A stretch of DNA of 64,000 nt from Hetaerina americana. Its lineage: Eukaryota; Arthropoda; Insecta; Odonata; Calopterygidae. Every line of letters starts with the position of its first letter. Positions within the stretch are counted from its first letter, which is position 1. The DNA is taken from positions 27,289,622 to 27,353,621 of the forward strand of contig JAKTNV010000009.1 in NCBI GenBank assembly GCA_022747635.1. Reading direction: 5' to 3'. The position numbers and the translations under genes were made by a program. Shown here in pieces: positions 60,220-64,000 of this stretch. The notes beneath the pieces were generated by a model that was not told the origin of the DNA, ran no database searches, and was given only the letters and a program-made list of their open reading frames with translations.

Positions 60220-61060
60220 ACGCTAAATGTAACCCAGCTCGGGGGCGCGGCAGTGAAATTTGACATCCCCGGGCCGAAGGGCGTGGATTGGAATTCAGGG
60301 GAGGAGCGTGCGAGGAGGGAATAGAAGTGAAAGGGAGGGATCCGGGGGGGGGGTGAGAGAGGAAGGTGAAGGAAAAAGGGCCCTTTGGACCGGAGCTGCC
60401 GGCGTAAAAAAGAAGGAAAGATTTGGAAGGTAAGCGGTCGAGATGGGTGCACTCCTCAGGGGTGTATGCATGTTCCATAAGGGAGGGGGACCCGTCCCTT
60501 CTCTTTTGCTCCCCTCCCCGTACCCGCAGCCTCCCTCTCTCTCGTCCCCGTCATACGTGGAGCGTTAGGTCGTGCGGGGACGTTGGAGGGAGGGGAATGA
60601 GGGTGGCAGTCGGGAGGGGAAAAAAAAGGTGTCCTTTTGAAAGATTGATACGGCCCAAAGTGCGAAACTCGGGGTTTCTTGCTTGCCACACACAGCTTCC
60701 TTCACGTCTCCGCGGGAAATAGGTATCGTTCGCGGCCTAGGTTGTGTGCGGGGGGGGGGGGGGGGGGGGGGGTTGGAGGTGACGGGAGAGGGCTCCGTAA
60801 AAGCGTGTGGGGTTGAATCGGGAAGGGCTTGGTGCGGCGGCGGGGGGAAGGGAGGGATGGAGGGAGATGACGTGAAGAAGGGGGGTTGCGCGGAGAGGGC
60901 GTTATTGGAGAGAGGTGGGAGCGTGGTTCGGGGTGAGACATAAACTCAAGGATATGCGCCCTCCACTGCGGGAGTGTCGTGCCGGCGGGGAAAAGGAAAC
61001 GAGAAGCGGCGGGGAGATGTGAGTGAATGAAAGGAACATGAGGAAAGACTCCTGCTCAGT
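60220..61060. other. GC-rich, mainly G-skewed island with a 23-G run
   Basis: It is mostly G-rich on the + strand, with a C-rich block at about 60485-60555. An uninterrupted run of 23 G lies at 60750-60772. No coding domain is present. Confidence 0.55.
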
Positions 61061-63951
61061 TTGACGCATGGGGTTGGGTGAAGACCTTAAGAATAAGGTG
61101 CAAGAGCGGTTCCATTGGTACTAAAAACATTGGTAATTTTTGGTTGAGGACACCTGTTGCGAGATTTTAGGGAAAAAATCTGATGCCGCGGTAGAGCTTT
61201 GTTTCAATGCGTATACTGGAATGCTAATGTGCACAATTCTAATATTTATCGTGAATTTTTACGGGTATCCATAGAGAAATAATCCGAATTGCATCCTCTT
61301 TACCAAGAGATATTTGATGATAAAATGAAGGCATAATCTCATCATAGTCTCTGCGGTAAGGAACAGGGGAATAGAATGTTGGTACCACAAAATTAAATGC
61401 TATTCGTTGATTTTGAATGTATTTCATCTGAGTGCAAAGAGTAGTCGATAGTATGATATTTTTAAGCTTGGAATTAGCGCTTCAACACCACACGAGTTAG
61501 TGATTATTTTGGAAAGTATTTCGATGATGTACATCGTTTTCATAACCGTTCGTCCTGTTCGTTTTTATTGAAACAAACAAAATTTCCTGGTTTTGTCATA
61601 AGTTATGTCTCTGAACGGACAGATTTAAATCACTAAATACGTGAAATTACGGCTGTTTATTTTATAGCTTGGATGATTATACTTTTTAATGTTACCCTAA
61701 CACTGTTCCTTACCTTTTTGAGATGATTTAGGGATTATATTGTTATATTCGACACTCCCGATGCATTTCAGTCGATTGGAGACATTTTTGGGGAACATGG
61801 CTCATTTTTTCTTCAATACGTCATGTAATATAACGAGTTACATCATAAACTTAGGCAAAGATTACTTCCTAGTCTTTTGAATTTTGTGAATTCTTTGATG
61901 TTAGAAAAATCACCACAAACTTATATCAGCTACGATGTTGATGAGTTTGGCTAACCAAAAAATACCATATTCATTGACTATATTCCCTGAGTTATGCGGA
62001 TAAGTGAGTGGAGGTGTAGCTTGGTAAGATATGATGATTTTCTCCACGATTTATTTGGCTTTCAAATGTTGAGTAAGTTATATATCACCGCCAACTAGAA
62101 CTATATATTCGGAAGAAGCTTTCCACTGTGTAGTTTTCGAGCGTAGTTCATAATTGTCAGAGGATTTCCTGCAGTGGGTAGGTGAATTGAAATTTGAGAC
62201 TAATCTCAAAAGAAAGTATCGAAAACCTTACAATTTACGTAGGGTGCATTATTTTCAGTGGAAAATACGAAAATGTGGGCCATTCCTCTCATCAACAAAT
62301 GTCGATCGCATTCAAGCTATTTTCAGTAGACAATACCTTTGCTCCTTGTCAGTAGTCTTCAGCTACAGCTTTTTCATTGGAAATGAAACAGGAAATGCGA
62401 CAGAAGTGTTGGAATTTTTTTTCAAAATCTTTATCACGAATACTTATTTGCCAGAATTTTTCAAAAGATATCCTTTTGATTTTTATCGCTTCTCGAGATG
62501 ATACGAGACGATAATATGTCTTTCCACTTCACGAGGTGCCTCAATCCGTCCTGTGAGCCTGGTAAATTGTTACTTTGTATTAATTTTACTTCTCAGAAAC
62601 TCTTTTACTTCTTACACATATTCCAAACTCGTATAGCGTTCCTCAATTTAGGGAGACGAAGGAATCGTTCAAGGATTCAGTAATTAATTTCAATGCAAAT
62701 CGTGGAATCACCATTATTTCACTTAATTTGTTTTCTCTACTCGGTGCTCATGTGTTATTATATAAATGTGAACTTAATTAATATTTCATTACGTGAAGGG
62801 TGTTTTATTAAGCAGCACATCTGCCCGGCTTTTTTGGTTAACATTATGTTAGATATTTATTTTGATTTTTTATCACCATTTTGGTAGAAAGTACTGAGAA
62901 AAAGAGTCAAACCGATCAAAAGTGTAAAAACCAATATAATTCATTCGAAGCATAATATTAAAAACTGCTAAAATTAAATGCAATCATAAGATAGTACATA
63001 ACTAAATATTATTTGATTCAGCAAATTAAGTAACAGGCTTAGGTTAGTTATCGCTAATGAAAGAATAATTATTTGCAGAGCTGAATCTTTCCCCCATGGT
63101 TTAACTAGTCAGTCTGCTCGGGATGTCAAAGTAAAGCATGACTTATTAGAGTAAAGAGTAAGTATACCTTCAATGTCTAGTATTTTTATCCTTCTCCATA
63201 TCTTACACTTATCGGAGTAAATCAAGTTGCATAAGTTGGTTGGATTATGACTGCAGTGGAAGATTATTTCTGGGAGGAAATTCAAGTTGTCTTAAAATAT
63301 GAACAAAAAGTTTTGATGCGTAATTCATGGATAAACTCTCTAACTACTGAATTTCAGTGCAAAATTAGGCTTGTTACTAAGTTGCATCCTTTATCGACTA
63401 ATATGAAAAAAACAGATTGTAAATATTTGAATATCTTATTTTATTCACCCGTTATAGAGAATACTTAACAAAGAACTTAAAAGCAAGTTACACGTATATA
63501 GTTCTTGACAATTATTCAGGACTGGAAATGAAATTAATCCCTTTATCCCCAGATTAGAAGATACTTTATTTGGAGGAAATCTAAGGCATAATTCGAGCCA
63601 AGTTTCATAATTTCTCGTTTAACTGAAGGTTTAAATTTCACGTCTGGTAATATACAATATGGATAATTACTGAATAAAATTTAAATGAAGTACTCATCAC
63701 ATTAAGTAGTGTCCCATTACAGTCCTCGAGGATCCTCAATTTCATCTTCGTGTATCGAAGCAACCGATAGCCAAATTTAAGATGCCCAAACAACGCCCAC
63801 TCGCGTATCAGTCCACTATCTGCGCCGAAAGCATAATTTATACTCGCTAAAATTTTTTAAATCGCAAATATACATTTGGACCACTAATTCTTCGGATTTA
63901 ACTACTGACTACTCCGCTTTCACGTAACATGTACTCCTGCTTTCCTTACAG
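61061..63951. other. AT-rich, intron-like DNA
   Basis: No gene or repeat is recognised. The stretch ends with a polypyrimidine tract and AG at 63950-63951, consistent with the 3' end of an intron. Confidence 0.45.
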
Positions 63952-64000
63952 TGCTCTCTTCTGCGACGAGGAGAAGTGCTTTCGCCTCACTTTCTCCGAC
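63952..64000 (+). CDS. Candidate host exon (partial, runs off the edge)
   Basis: CTTTCCTTACAG at 63940-63951 is a strong 3' splice site. The following 49 bases are open in one frame after a single split-codon base and read ALFCDEEKCFRLTFSD. Composition changes from AT-rich to balanced exactly at the AG. The peptide is not a transposon motif I recognise and looks like normal protein, so a host gene continuing to the right is plausible. I cannot name the gene. Two other frames are also open over this short length, so the frame is uncertain. Confidence 0.5.

Overview
This window looks like a repeat-rich, gene-poor stretch of an arthropod nuclear genome. The evidence is mariner transposons, an RTE-type LINE family, an SGNH/endonuclease LINE, an endonuclease-positive Penelope-like element (PLE), tRNA-headed SINEs, long (TA)n tracts and intron-like AT-rich DNA. 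There are no operons, rRNA genes or convincing complete host genes. I cannot place the species; a hemimetabolous insect or another arthropod with a large genome would fit.

Layout. 1-1400: 5' part of a minus-strand LINE (SGNH-type ORF1, then the start of an endonuclease ORF2 that runs off the left edge). 1400-21680: AT-rich intergenic or intronic DNA with tRNA-derived SINEs (3.7 and 9.4 kb), short hairpins and three GC-rich islands (4.3, 6.9 and 12-13 kb). 21680-25565: a 5'-truncated minus-strand RTE LINE split by a complete 1332-bp mariner whose transposase ORF is intact. 26503-27255, 35469-36221 and 49304-50056: three copies of one 753-bp mariner deletion derivative that keeps only the DNA-binding part of the transposase. 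28401-32374: a PLE insertion with direct repeats, an inverted partial copy, three hammerhead-like motifs and a 12-bp target-site duplication. 33974-34240: a second copy of the 3.7-kb SINE. 34323-34412: a 90-bp foldback MITE. 36760-37530, 51250-51700 and 52697-54232: further RTE remnants, including a tail-to-tail pair. 45116-45446: a scrambled mariner relic. 47.1-50.1 kb: a cluster of (TA)n tracts with tRNA-like heads. 63952-64000: a likely host exon after a good 3' splice site, running off the right edge.

A second theme is a set of about a dozen GC-rich islands (0.3-1.7 kb each) with strong purine/pyrimidine strand asymmetry. Several switch from G-rich to C-rich in the middle, set against an AT-rich background.

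How the parts relate: almost all recognisable coding DNA belongs to mobile elements, and the nesting gives relative ages. RTE is older than the mariner inserted in it, and the (TA)n tract is older than the 753-bp element in it. The best candidates for something under-described are the PLE, where the apparent start codons are the ribozyme core itself, and the 753-bp mariner derivative, a repeated element whose only sizeable ORF is a transposase DNA-binding domain.
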